DNA of 64,000 nucleotides from DASPPK01 sp964399235 (GCA_964399235.1 CAYNQC010000001.1:1-64000), one strand, 5' to 3'; counted from the first letter of the stretch, positions 15,120 to 23,019 are shown. Program-made: numbers and translations. Notes: generated by a model not told the origin, from the sequence alone.

Positions 15120-17665
15120 AGAATCTCGCCAGCGGAGCCATGAGTGTCAGGATCTTCAAGTCCTTGGATCACGCCACGGGGGGCCAGCCTGTCCGCAAGG
15201 AGGACTGGAAGGATTCGGCCTCGCGTCTCATCCTGAAGGCCATGGAGGACGGGGAGGGGGCTCTCTCCGTCTGCCAGGACTGCGAAGACCTGAAGGGCCT
15301 CCTCCAGTCGGTCATCGAGTGCGCCAAGGACGACGACTCCCCCGAGGTGAAAGCCTGCGTCTCCAAGAAGATCCCGATCCTCATGGAGGAGGGGATGGAG
15401 CAGAAGCAGGCCGTCGCGGTCGCGTTCAGCATGTGCCGCAAGGACCCCGGCGTGGCGGAGAAGGGGAAGGAAGTGCCCGAGAAGTATCTCTCCGGGGGGA
15501 AGGAGCGCTGGCTCTCCGACGCGGACCTCGCGCAGTTCGGGCGCGAGCGGTTGAAGAGCATGACGCGGCCCTCGATTCCCATCCAGAAGGCGGGGACTTC
15601 CGAGGGTGCGAAGCTGGGATGGGAGACGAGGCGGGGGGGCGGGAGTGCCGAGCAGCCGCGACAGGAGGGAGCCAGTGTCGCCCTGTCGGACGCCGAGAGC
15701 GTCATCGGGCTCCTCAACGAGTACCGTCCGAAGATCAGCAGCGCGGAGAGCGACTACAAGATGGTCCTTGAGGAGGCCTCCGAAAGGGGGGAAAGGAAGC
15801 CCCCGAAGGCCGCAGAGAGAACGTTGAGCGATCTCAGCGGCAAGGTCTACTCCCTCCTGGGGCAGCTCAGGAGTAAGACCAGCGACGCCGTGAAGAGGGG
15901 GAAGGACTTCATCGGGGCCAACGCCAACCCGAAGGAGAGGGAGGACTACGAGTTCAGGCAGCAGCACGCGATGGACGATGTGGACGAGATGACGAACGTC
16001 GCCCACACCGCCAGGGCCATCGCCAGGAGGATGGGGGAGAGCGGGAAGTCTCTGGACAAGGAAGGAACGTCCGAGGGTGCGAAGCTCGGATGGGAAACGA
16101 GGAGGGGAGGAGCGAAAGAGGAGAAGCCGAAGGGTCCTCCGAAGGTGTTTGCGGAGGAGTTCAGGCAGGTTGAGGACTGGATGGATGAGGTCGAAGAGGG
16201 TGTTGGCGAGGCCATGGTCGCCCACGAGGAACACGGTGACGAGGACGTGGACTTCCAGAGCGCCATCGAATCGGCGGCTACGTCTATGGTCAACATTCTC
16301 ACGGACTTGAAGAAGAGGGATTTCGCAATTCCTGGCGAGAAGCACGATGACATCATCGGGCGGGCGGAGAAGATCAGAGACGACGCCAAGAAGGGGAATG
16401 CCGCAAAGAGCCAGATGAAGGAATTGCGTGAAATCGTGGGAAAGCTCGTGGATGCCTTGCCCAAGAGAGACCCGAAAGGATGGGCAGATGCGAAGAAGCG
16501 GGAGGCAGAAGGGATGCGTAGCGCCAGGGAGGAGGAGGCGCGGTGGCGTAAAAAGAGGGAAGAGCGTGACTTGAGATCCGATCTGAAGGCGAAGGGCCTC
16601 GAACCCGTCGACCCGATTTCCAAGGCCGGGACCAGCGAGGGCGCGAAGCTGGGATGGGAGAGCCGTCGCGGGGGAGGGTCTGCTCCCGAGGGTCCGACGA
16701 CCAAGATGCCCTCCAGGCAGGAGTGGGACAAGCTCCAGGCCGACTCCGACGACATGTTCGACGTCAGCCGGAAAGCGGTCAAGGCGGTCGAGCAGATCGA
16801 GGGGAATGCGAGGGAGGAAGCCGACGAGAGAAGGCGGTTCACGACCCATCCGTTCGGGCTCAAGGAACCGACGACGCCGAAGGGGGTGGAGCAGGCCCTG
16901 AACAAGCTGGCAGATGCCGCTCCGAAGGCTGCTGACCTCGCGGCGAGGTTGAAGGGAGTTGCCGGGGTGGACGAGGGCAAGAGGAAGGTTGCCGAGGACA
17001 AGATGAGGGGATGGAAAAACGGCGTGGACCGGGAGGACATGCAGGACTTCGACGACACCGTGCAGGACATCTCCTCGCTGGTGGACAGCGCCAGGGCGGA
17101 TCATGATCCGGAATACACGGATGGGCCGGAGGAGCCGACCCATGCTGCGGTCGGGCTGGGGAAGTCTCTCTTCCCCTTCTGGGCGAAGCAGGGGTCCAGG
17201 GTGGGTGCTCCCTCCGAGGTGAAGGAGATCCGGCGCGAGTACATCATGGAGGCGCTCTCGAAGGAGGGGACCAGCGACGGAGCGGTGAAGGGCTGGGAGA
17301 CCCGGAAGGGCGGTGCGGCGGGAGAGCCCGAGAAGCCCAAGGCGGAGAAGCCCCTCAGCTCGGGGAAGATGAAGGACCTCCTCAGCGAGAAGAAGGTCTA
17401 CGCGGACAAGATTTCGGGCAAGGACGGGAAGTACAAAGCGTACTTCGGATTCTTCTACCGTCGGCCAGGGGAGAGCCATCAGGAGAAGGCCGACAAGATC
17501 CAGGCGGCTCTGCCCGAGGCGAAAATCATCCGGCATGAGGAGCACTCCGCCCCCTTCCGGGGAGGAGCGCCGGTCGAGCGGCAACAGCACTGGATGGTCG
17601 AGTTCGAGTACGCCCCGAAGGCCAAGGAGAAATCCCCCGCCGAGGAGAAGCCGAAGGTGGAATAG
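15116..17665 (+). CDS. Multi-domain protein with four GTSEGAKLGWETRRGG linkers, 849 aa
   Basis: GTG start at 15116 overlaps the previous TGA. Residues 60-115 hold a Cys-containing segment followed by VSKKIPILMEEGMEQKQAVA, a motif I recall from phage proteins. Four copies of the 19-residue linker (at 15587, 16058, 16622 and 17261) cut the protein into five segments. Segments two to four are mainly helical and acidic/basic, consistent with small bundles; the last has an alpha/beta pattern with an FYRRPGESHQEKADKIQ stretch. No enzyme was recognised in the segments. The modular layout suggests independent domains joined by a standard linker and perhaps released from one polyprotein. It is among the longest genes in the window. 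Confidence 0.8.
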   Translation: MKNLASGAMSVRIFKSLDHATGGQPVRKEDWKDSASRLILKAMEDGEGALSVCQDCEDLKGLLQSVIECAKDDDSPEVKACVSKKIPILMEEGMEQKQAVAVAFSMCRKDPGVAEKGKEVPEKYLSGGKERWLSDADLAQFGRERLKSMTRPSIPIQKAGTSEGAKLGWETRRGGGSAEQPRQEGASVALSDAESVIGLLNEYRPKISSAESDYKMVLEEASERGERKPPKAAERTLSDLSGKVYSLLGQLRSKTSDAVKRGKDFIGANANPKEREDYEFRQQHAMDDVDEMTNVAHTARAIARRMGESGKSLDKEGTSEGAKLGWETRRGGAKEEKPKGPPKVFAEEFRQVEDWMDEVEEGVGEAMVAHEEHGDEDVDFQSAIESAATSMVNILTDLKKRDFAIPGEKHDDIIGRAEKIRDDAKKGNAAKSQMKELREIVGKLVDALPKRDPKGWADAKKREAEGMRSAREEEARWRKKREERDLRSDLKAKGLEPVDPISKAGTSEGAKLGWESRRGGGSAPEGPTTKMPSRQEWDKLQADSDDMFDVSRKAVKAVEQIEGNAREEADERRRFTTHPFGLKEPTTPKGVEQALNKLADAAPKAADLAARLKGVAGVDEGKRKVAEDKMRGWKNGVDREDMQDFDDTVQDISSLVDSARADHDPEYTDGPEEPTHAAVGLGKSLFPFWAKQGSRVGAPSEVKEIRREYIMEALSKEGTSDGAVKGWETRKGGAAGEPEKPKAEKPLSSGKMKDLLSEKKVYADKISGKDGKYKAYFGFFYRRPGESHQEKADKIQAALPEAKIIRHEEHSAPFRGGAPVERQQHWMVEFEYAPKAKEKSPAEEKPKVE
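15587..15643 (+). repeat. Linker repeat copy 1 (GTSEGAKLGWETRRGG)
   Basis: Codes K-A-GTSEGAKLGWETRRGG-G inside the 849-aa protein. Identical protein sequence to copies elsewhere apart from the second residue, with differing codons, so selection acts on the peptide. Confidence 0.9.
16058..16114 (+). repeat. Linker repeat copy 2
   Basis: Codes K-E-GTSEGAKLGWETRRGG-A in the 849-aa protein, about 140 residues after copy 1. Confidence 0.9.
16622..16678 (+). repeat. Linker repeat copy 3
   Basis: Codes K-A-GTSEGAKLGWESRRGG-G in the 849-aa protein; Thr to Ser is the only change in the core. Confidence 0.9.
17261..17317 (+). repeat. Linker repeat copy 4
   Basis: Codes K-E-GTSDGAVKGWETRKGG-A, a more divergent copy near the C-terminus of the 849-aa protein. 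Confidence 0.9.
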
Positions 17666-17677
17666 CGGGGGGATCCC

Positions 17678-17914
17678 ATGCTCCAGTGGCTCAAGAAAAT
17701 GTTCTGCCGCTGGTTTGGCCTTCACCGCGTGAAAGAGGAATCGGGAGGGGTGATCGTTCGGTGTCCTGAGCAGAAGGCGACCTTGACGAGGGTCGTGATC
17801 ATTCGGAATCAAGCCGCAAAGGTTTTCATTTGTCCGTTCTGCGGGAGGTTGATCTACAGGCCGATCAAGGGAGGGATCTGGGTCTACGTCGGGGTCTACG
17901 AGGGACGGCTATGA
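17678..17914 (+). CDS. Small protein with zinc-ribbon-like CPFC motif, 78 aa
   Basis: ATG 17678 follows AGCGGGGGGAT. Cys residues at CPEQ, CPFCG and the N-terminal FCRWFG could bind zinc; the C-terminus (GGIWVYVGVYEGRL) is hydrophobic. It overlaps the next gene by ATGA at 17911. Function unknown. Confidence 0.55.
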   Translation: MLQWLKKMFCRWFGLHRVKEESGGVIVRCPEQKATLTRVVIIRNQAAKVFICPFCGRLIYRPIKGGIWVYVGVYEGRL

Positions 17915-20379
17915 ACGGCGAGGAGGGGAGATCGACGAGAGGCTTGCGGAGCCTCTCTTCTTTTTTCAGCAGGGAATCCCTCTCCTCCTTGGTCGGGAGC
18001 GTCGACAAAGGGGAGGTTCGGTACTTCTACCCCCGTGATCCCCAGGGGCGGTTCTCCCACGGCGAAGGGGGAGACCCCGAGGTCAAGCGGAGGAAGATCG
18101 ACGCGGCGGTGCGGGAGGCTCACAGGCGTATCCTCGACAATCCCGATGACATGGGAAGGGCGGTCTACGACGCGGCGGCTGACCAGGGTCTCTCCGGCCA
18201 TGACGCTCAAGAGGTCTTCCAACTGGTCGATCAGAAGATGCGGAAGGAAGCAGAAGCCCTCGCCAAGTCCGGGACTTCAGGGGGGGCCAAGCTGGGATGG
18301 GAGACACGGAGGGGCGGGGGATCTTCCCCTGAAGACAATCCATCAAATCTGATGTCTCCGCAGCTCGAAGACGTAGTACGCCGGGGATACGTCACCGAGG
18401 GAGTCGTTGACGATCCCGGGCTCACCACGACAGAAGGGGCAAAGGCGATCATCGTCAGGAAGAAGGACGGATCTTCTGCCAGCTACCTGTCCCTATTGCC
18501 TCCGACAAAGCAAGACCCGAATTGGACGGTCGGTTCCGGCGCGACGGCGAAGTCAGAACGAAAAAAGGGCCTGTGGAGTGCCATCACCAGCGAGGCGGCG
18601 GCATTCGCCCAATCCCAGGGAACATCCTTGGGGTCGGGGCAGATCGTTAGCCAGGAGAACAAAGCCTTCTGGGAGAAGTTGGAGAGCGCGGGGAAGGCCG
18701 TCCGCCAGGATGAGCATCACTACGTCTTTGTAGGGGACGCCCCGAAACCCGAAAAGGCCGACAAGACCTTGGATAAGGCAGGCACCTCCGATGGGGCGAA
18801 GCTTGGGTGGGAGACCAGAAGACACGGATCCGCAGATGTTGCGCCAGAGGTTCCGCAGTTGATTGCGGGGGGGAATGCGGAGCACTTTTCCATTCTCAGA
18901 GCAGGGGTCGAGGAAATGATCGCCCAGGAGGTGGAGGATCTAAATCGGGAGGCGGAGAACCACCGAAAGAGGATCCCCTCCGATTACGCGGGCATGACGA
19001 GGGGGCTTGCGGAGCGAGGGAGGCGGGGGTTCGCTGCCCTTCAGGACGTTCGGGCAAGGTTGAACGGCCTTCAGCCCAGCAGCGAGGAGGACAAGGTTCT
19101 CCTGGGAAGGATGCTGGGGTACGTGGAGGCGAAGATCGTTGGTAGTCGGCATGGCGAGTTCGATGTTGGCGAGCGATTCCGATCTCTCCTTTCCGATGCC
19201 GCCAATCTTTCGGGGAAGCTTGAACGGGAGGCGTCCATGGCTCGAAAGAGCATTCGGGAGATCCTCGACGACGCTCGCAGCGAGGCTCTTGCCAAGGAGG
19301 GAACCTCCGACGGAGCGGTCAGGGGATGGGAGACGAGGCGGGGCGGGAAGGTAGAGGAGGAGAAGCCCGATGAGAAGCGGGCCTTGAAGCAGATTGATGC
19401 AGACGACAAGAAGCATGGCGGCACGGGGTTCATCCCCATCGGGGGTGCTGACAACAAGGCTGGGTGGGACGCGTGGAAAAGGTACACCGATCTTTCGCGG
19501 GAGAAGAAGGTGGAGCTGCTCAATGCCGCATCGCTTGAGCAGGTGAATCCCCGGGATCTCCGGCCTCTTCAGAGAACCGTCGAGGCGAGCGAGCTCAGGG
19601 ATTTGATTACGGGGAAGCTCCCGATGACGCAGCCGGGGCGGACAGATTGGGAGGACTACGTCTACGCCATGCGCGAGCGGGACGGGGCGCTTCACATCAT
19701 GGATGGGACGCACCGAACGTACGCCGCGATCTACATGGGCATGAAAACGATGCCGGTCAAGGTCATAGACGTCAAGTCGTTTGAAATGCAGAAGGCCCTT
19801 GGATTGGAAAAAGAAGGAACGTCGGAGGGGGCGAAGAAGGGCTGGGAGACACGCAGGGGGGCCGTGCCCGAGGAGCCCAAGGGAGGGAAGACCTACGAGG
19901 TCATCTACCGACCGAGGGGCAAGGGCACCTGGGGCGAGGTTAGACAGGTCACTGTTCCGCCGAGGGAGGACGAGCCGAAGCCCGAGGACGAGAGCGAGCT
20001 GCATCGCAGGAACGCGTCCGGCTACCTGGCTTCCGCGAAGGCGATAGAGCAGAAGCTCAAGGGGCTGGGGCACACCTTCTCGCATCGCATTTTTTCGAGC
20101 TACTCGGGGATTGGAGCAGACGAGGCGAACAAGCTTCGTGCAGAGCTGGAGATGAATCGAACGGCGCATCGGGCGGCGACCCAGGGGAAGGCGGTGACGA
20201 TGGAGGAGTTGAGGGAGGCGGTGGCGGCGGTGAGTCCCGAGGTTGCGGCGGCGTACGAGAGGCACTTCGGGTCGAAGAAGGAGAAGGCGAGGGAAGACCT
20301 CCGCATCGTCGTCCGTCCCCCGATCCCTTCCAAGCGCGGGGAGAACCGAAACGTCATGTCTCCGACAGGAGAGAATTAG
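17911..20379 (+). CDS. Multi-domain protein (GNAT-like and ParB/sulfiredoxin-like) with four linkers, 822 aa
   Basis: ATG 17911 is chosen for its ATGA coupling. Residues 1-55 are a leader ending in YPRDPQGRFS, a variant of HPRDxSGRW. Four linker copies (18265, 18775, 19294, 19810) separate domains. Between copies 1 and 2, KGLWSAITSEAAAFAQSQG and NKAFWEKLESAGKAV resemble the acetyl-CoA-binding half of a GNAT acetyltransferase. Between copies 3 and 4, D598-G-T-H-R602 (LHIMDGTHRTYAAIYMG) matches the GxHR core of ParB/sulfiredoxin nucleotide-binding domains. The segments before copy 3 and after copy 4 are helical and unassigned. The gene is followed directly by palindrome copy 2. Confidence 0.75.
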   Translation: MNGEEGRSTRGLRSLSSFFSRESLSSLVGSVDKGEVRYFYPRDPQGRFSHGEGGDPEVKRRKIDAAVREAHRRILDNPDDMGRAVYDAAADQGLSGHDAQEVFQLVDQKMRKEAEALAKSGTSGGAKLGWETRRGGGSSPEDNPSNLMSPQLEDVVRRGYVTEGVVDDPGLTTTEGAKAIIVRKKDGSSASYLSLLPPTKQDPNWTVGSGATAKSERKKGLWSAITSEAAAFAQSQGTSLGSGQIVSQENKAFWEKLESAGKAVRQDEHHYVFVGDAPKPEKADKTLDKAGTSDGAKLGWETRRHGSADVAPEVPQLIAGGNAEHFSILRAGVEEMIAQEVEDLNREAENHRKRIPSDYAGMTRGLAERGRRGFAALQDVRARLNGLQPSSEEDKVLLGRMLGYVEAKIVGSRHGEFDVGERFRSLLSDAANLSGKLEREASMARKSIREILDDARSEALAKEGTSDGAVRGWETRRGGKVEEEKPDEKRALKQIDADDKKHGGTGFIPIGGADNKAGWDAWKRYTDLSREKKVELLNAASLEQVNPRDLRPLQRTVEASELRDLITGKLPMTQPGRTDWEDYVYAMRERDGALHIMDGTHRTYAAIYMGMKTMPVKVIDVKSFEMQKALGLEKEGTSEGAKKGWETRRGAVPEEPKGGKTYEVIYRPRGKGTWGEVRQVTVPPREDEPKPEDESELHRRNASGYLASAKAIEQKLKGLGHTFSHRIFSSYSGIGADEANKLRAELEMNRTAHRAATQGKAVTMEELREAVAAVSPEVAAAYERHFGSKKEKAREDLRIVVRPPIPSKRGENRNVMSPTGEN
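18265..18321 (+). repeat. Linker repeat copy 5
   Basis: Codes K-S-GTSGGAKLGWETRRGG-G, first linker of the 822-aa protein. Confidence 0.9.
18775..18831 (+). repeat. Linker repeat copy 6
   Basis: Codes K-A-GTSDGAKLGWETRRHG-S after the GNAT-like segment of the 822-aa protein. Confidence 0.9.
19294..19350 (+). repeat. Linker repeat copy 7
   Basis: Codes K-E-GTSDGAVRGWETRRGG-K before the ParB/sulfiredoxin-like segment. Confidence 0.9.
19810..19866 (+). repeat. Linker repeat copy 8
   Basis: Codes K-E-GTSEGAKKGWETRRGA-V after the ParB/sulfiredoxin-like segment. Confidence 0.9.
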
Positions 20380-20394
20380 CGCAAACGCTTTGCG
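20380..20394. repeat. 15-bp palindrome copy 2, CGCAAACGCTTTGCG
   Basis: Begins the base after the TAG of the 822-aa gene and is followed by GGAGAGGATTTCC, which supplies the ribosome-binding site of the metallopeptidase gene at 20407. Confidence 0.85.
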
Positions 20395-20406
20395 GAGAGG
20401 ATTTCC

Positions 20407-21009
20407 ATGAAGACCGCCCTCAGCAAGACGTTCGGCGAGGCCATTGGGCGCGTCCTCTCGAAGGAAGGCACGTCGGAGGGGGCCAAGCTGGGTTGGGAAA
20501 CCAGGCGTGGCGGGGGCGCTCCGGAGGTGGAAGGGAAATGGGATGTGAATCGGGCCGTCGGAATGAAGGAGGAGGAATTCAAGGCGTCCCCTCCGAAGGG
20601 TTTCGTCTACGATTCCCGTTCACGGGCGGAGGCGAACAGGCATTCCCATGAGGGGAAGATCACGGTGGGGCCGAAATTCTTCAAGCTCGACGCGGAGGGG
20701 CAAAAGCACGTCATCCTCCACGAGATCGGACACGACCTCGCGGACGCAATGAACAGCGATCTGTCTTCGTTTAGGCTGGCGGAGGAGGGCGCGTTCGGAC
20801 CGAGAAGCCCGGAAACCGGGGAGATGACGGCGGGGATCAACGGGCAGTATACCCCCCAGGAGAACGTGGCAGAGGCTTACGCCGTCCTCAACGACGAGCC
20901 GGAATGGCTGAAGGCAAGGTACCCGAAGGCGTACGCCGAAGTAGGTCGCAGGGCGATGCAGGAGGGCCTGGCGTTGCCTCAGAGCGTGATCGATGATCTT
21001 CGCTCGTAG
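20407..21009 (+). CDS. HExxH metallopeptidase with leader and linker, 200 aa
   Basis: Zinc peptidase of the zincin fold: HVILHEIGHDLAD gives His105, Glu106 and His109, and ENVAEAYAVL about 50 residues on offers a third ligand. Residues 1-18 are a leader (MKTALSKTFGEAIGRVLS) directly followed by linker copy 9, so here leader, linker and enzyme are reduced to the simplest arrangement. It may process the linker proteins or be delivered with them; both are inference. ATG 20407 follows GGAGAGG inside the region after palindrome copy 2, and copy 3 follows the stop. Confidence 0.8.
   Translation: MKTALSKTFGEAIGRVLSKEGTSEGAKLGWETRRGGGAPEVEGKWDVNRAVGMKEEEFKASPPKGFVYDSRSRAEANRHSHEGKITVGPKFFKLDAEGQKHVILHEIGHDLADAMNSDLSSFRLAEEGAFGPRSPETGEMTAGINGQYTPQENVAEAYAVLNDEPEWLKARYPKAYAEVGRRAMQEGLALPQSVIDDLRS
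20461..20517 (+). repeat. Linker repeat copy 9
   Basis: Codes K-E-GTSEGAKLGWETRRGG-G at residues 19-37 of the metallopeptidase. Confidence 0.9.
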
Positions 21010-21012
21010 TTT

Positions 21013-21027
21013 CGCAAACGCTTTGCG
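21013..21027. repeat. 15-bp palindrome copy 3, CGCAAACGCTTTGCG
   Basis: Starts three bases after the stop codon of the metallopeptidase gene. Identical to copies 2, 6 and 8. Confidence 0.85.
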
Positions 21028-21041
21028 CTGCAAGGGTCGAA

Positions 21042-21614
21042 ATGATGGGCCAAGGAACAGGTGATCGGCCTTGCGTCTGCGGCCATCCTGAAAGCAAGCA
21101 CGATCGTTTCGGATGTCACTACCCCGGGTGCTCCTGCCGGACGTTCGAGCCTCCTTTCGGGCGGTGCCCTTTGGGGGAAGCGGGGGCTCAGGTGTCAAGC
21201 AAAGGGGGGGTCACGGAGGGCCTTGGCGGCCCCTCCGTAAGGCTTTGGAGCCCTTCCCCCCTATCTCCCCCCAGGGAACGTCAAGAAAAGGCCCCTGTCA
21301 CCTCCCTTCTCCTCCTCGTCCTCCTCCTCCTCTTTTTTGCTTCTTTTCCCGCCTCCTCTTTTTCGCCTAACCCCCTCCCCCGCCAGGGCTTGCGCTCGCG
21401 GGCCGGGGCTCCCTTCTTGATCTTCCAAAAAGAGGAGGGCAGCAAGGAATCTCCGCCCACCTCCAGGGAGCATCGCTCCTCCTGCCTCTTTTTGTCTCCC
21501 CCTTGGGGGACCTCCGCCGTTCGCGTGCTCTATCTTCTGGACATTACGAGAGTTGCGAAAAAGGGAGGCGAGGAGGAGCGAGGAGTGATTTCGGGATTTC
21601 CATTGCAAGGTTGA
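21042..21614 (+). CDS. Cys/His-rich small zinc-binding protein; C-terminal extent uncertain, up to 190 aa
   Basis: The first 40 residues have a convincing metal-binding pattern, CVCGHPESKHDRFGCHYPGC then CSCRTF. After about residue 50 the frame runs through pyrimidine-rich, low-complexity DNA (SLLLLVLLLLFFASFPASSF) whose codon character differs from other genes. Either the gene has a poorly conserved hydrophobic tail, or a frameshift or assembly error has lengthened it. The first part is believed; the rest is doubtful. Confidence 0.45.
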   Translation: MMGQGTGDRPCVCGHPESKHDRFGCHYPGCSCRTFEPPFGRCPLGEAGAQVSSKGGVTEGLGGPSVRLWSPSPLSPPRERQEKAPVTSLLLLVLLLLFFASFPASSFSPNPLPRQGLRSRAGAPFLIFQKEEGSKESPPTSREHRSSCLFLSPPWGTSAVRVLYLLDITRVAKKGGEEERGVISGFPLQG

Positions 21615-21645
21615 GGAGGAGTGCGTTTTTGGAGAGGAGGCCCAC

Positions 21646-21897
21646 TTGAGTCATTCCAGAGTAGGGAGTCGAGGAGCGTCGCAGAGTAAGCCCAGTGTCT
21701 TTTCTCGTACTCGTGGGCAAGTCGACATTTCCATTCCCTTGCAGCGCCAAGGGGTTACGTCGCTTGACGAGTACTTCAGGAACAGGGCTCGCAGCACGTT
21801 TCGGGTGATGTCAGAGGAGCTGGAGGTCGATATCAGCACAGTGAGGAGGTGGTACGTGAGGTGGTCGCAGGAGGTGCTCGCCTCCTCCGAGGCTTGA
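21646..21897 (+). CDS. Small helix-turn-helix-like protein, 83 aa
   Basis: TTG start at 21646 with GAGAGGAGG seven bases upstream. The C-terminal half, LDEYFRNRARSTFRVMSEELEVDISTVRRWYVRWSQ read in pieces, looks like a DNA-binding helix-turn-helix with recognition helix near STVRRWYVRW. It could be a regulator of the promoter family or an excision-type protein. Located in the atypical stretch before the assembly gap. Confidence 0.5.
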   Translation: MSHSRVGSRGASQSKPSVFSRTRGQVDISIPLQRQGVTSLDEYFRNRARSTFRVMSEELEVDISTVRRWYVRWSQEVLASSEA

Positions 21898-21898
21898 T

Positions 21899-21926
21899 CT
21901 GCATTTAAGGTGATGCTAAAATGCAG
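21899..21926. promoter_or_regulatory. Inverted repeat CTGCATTT-12-AAATGCAG
   Basis: Two perfect 8-base arms (21899-21906 and 21919-21926) flank a 12-base centre and end two bases before the ATG at 21929. The position suggests an operator or an mRNA hairpin controlling that gene, possibly bound by the upstream helix-turn-helix protein. Confidence 0.5.
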
Positions 21927-21928
21927 GC

Positions 21929-22222
21929 ATGAGCGACGCCGACCTTGCCGAAGCCCTGAAGATCTGGTTCGAGAAGCACGCGGGGAACCCCCATTTGTGG
22001 CAGACGCAGGTCGGGGCCGTTCTGCGGGGGCAGCTCGTGGCGCGAGGCAATTTCAAGAACGCTCCAAGGGGCAACCCCAAGCGAGGGTGGAAAGCGATGC
22101 TGGCGAAGAAGGGGGGCTCCGCCACGAGGGGGCGTTTCCCCTCCCCCTCCCTCTGTCCTCAAGAGCCTGTCAGCAACGCGACCAGGCGCAAGCAGGAGAT
22201 GCTGGGCAAGGGGGGCGCATGA
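21929..22222 (+). CDS. Hypothetical protein, 97 aa
   Basis: ATG 21929 lies just after an inverted repeat; there is no clear GGAGG. The protein begins SDADLAEALKIWFEKHAGNP and becomes basic. It overlaps the next gene by ATGA. No family recognised. Confidence 0.5.
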   Translation: MSDADLAEALKIWFEKHAGNPHLWQTQVGAVLRGQLVARGNFKNAPRGNPKRGWKAMLAKKGGSATRGRFPSPSLCPQEPVSNATRRKQEMLGKGGA

Positions 22223-22419
22223 CGTGGCACAGGCACAAGATCCAGGTCGGCGATCTGAGGGTTGCCTGTTCTAAGGCTACATGCTCGCGCTGTAGATACC
22301 TGTGCAGTGAGAGAAGCTGGTGCAGCCTGTGGCGCAGGCACATCAAGAAGAAGGGTGGGTCGTACCTGCGCTGTGAGCTGTGCGCGATCAGGGACAGGAG
22401 CTTCTCTGTCGCTTTCTGA
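22219..22419 (+). CDS. Cys-rich basic small protein, 66 aa
   Basis: ATG 22219 overlaps the previous stop. Eight Cys residues (CSKATCSRCRYLCSERSWC, then CELC) in 66 residues suggest one or two zinc sites. It uses more TGT and CTG codons than the rest of the window, in keeping with the unusual composition here. Confidence 0.5.
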   Translation: MTWHRHKIQVGDLRVACSKATCSRCRYLCSERSWCSLWRRHIKKKGGSYLRCELCAIRDRSFSVAF

Positions 22420-22589
22420 TGCGCGTGCATGACGCGCAGGACAGTTAACTGTCGCCACTTTGCGACCTCTCGCAGCGCCCCTACGCGCAAGTCACGCAGC
22501 TCAGCACAGCGAAGCTCAGTTGGGGGCGCAGGGCAGAGCAGCGTCATGTGCGTACTCGTACGCTCGCATGACGCGCTCGCTCGCGCATG

Positions 22590-22689
22590 NNNNNNNNNNN
22601 NNNNNNNNNNNNNNNNNNNNNNNNNNNNNNNNNNNNNNNNNNNNNNNNNNNNNNNNNNNNNNNNNNNNNNNNNNNNNNNNNNNNNNNNN
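22590..22689. other. Assembly gap, 100 N
   Basis: Exactly 100 unknown bases, the conventional filler for a gap of unknown length between scaffolded contigs. Linkage of the two sides depends on read-pair evidence that is not visible here. Confidence 0.95.
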
Positions 22690-22991
22690 TCTCTCTCTTG
22701 CCTCAGCGCGAGGGAAGAAGGGGGGTCGAGAGCGCAGAGCAGCAGGGGGGGCGGGGGGGATCATTATTGTTTTTTTCCCTTGGGAATCTGATTTGTGAAA
22801 TCGAACCGGCATGTCACGGCCCCACGGGTCAGGCGCACATTGCGTAGTTCTACCGAATGAAGAAGGGGTTTAGGGGGCCGGGCACGAACGGGCAGGCATT
22901 CCAGTATCCCGAGGGGCATCCCGAAAAAAATTGGGGTAATTTTTCAGGGGCATGTCTGGGTTCCGGGGGGAAGATTTTTCTGGAATTGGGG

Positions 22992-23019
22992 TTGACAAAT
23001 AATGCGAACGATATATACT
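22992..23019 (+). promoter_or_regulatory. Promoter P2 (TTGACA-16-TATACT)
   Basis: TTGACA 22992-22997 and TATACT 23014-23019, with the shared spacer core GCGAACGATA. Drives the gene set 23047-25457. Confidence 0.85.

Noticed and set aside
12390..17812. Very long open frames on the minus strand (874 and 993 codons) opposite the kinase and linker genes
   Set aside because: They mirror GC-rich forward genes with clear motifs, have Leu/Arg/Pro-rich low-complexity translations and no ribosome-binding sites. They are shadows.
15587..20517. Linker repeats as a CRISPR array or DNA-level tandem repeat
   Set aside because: Spacing is irregular (hundreds of bases), the DNA copies vary at synonymous positions and all lie in frame; the conservation is in protein.
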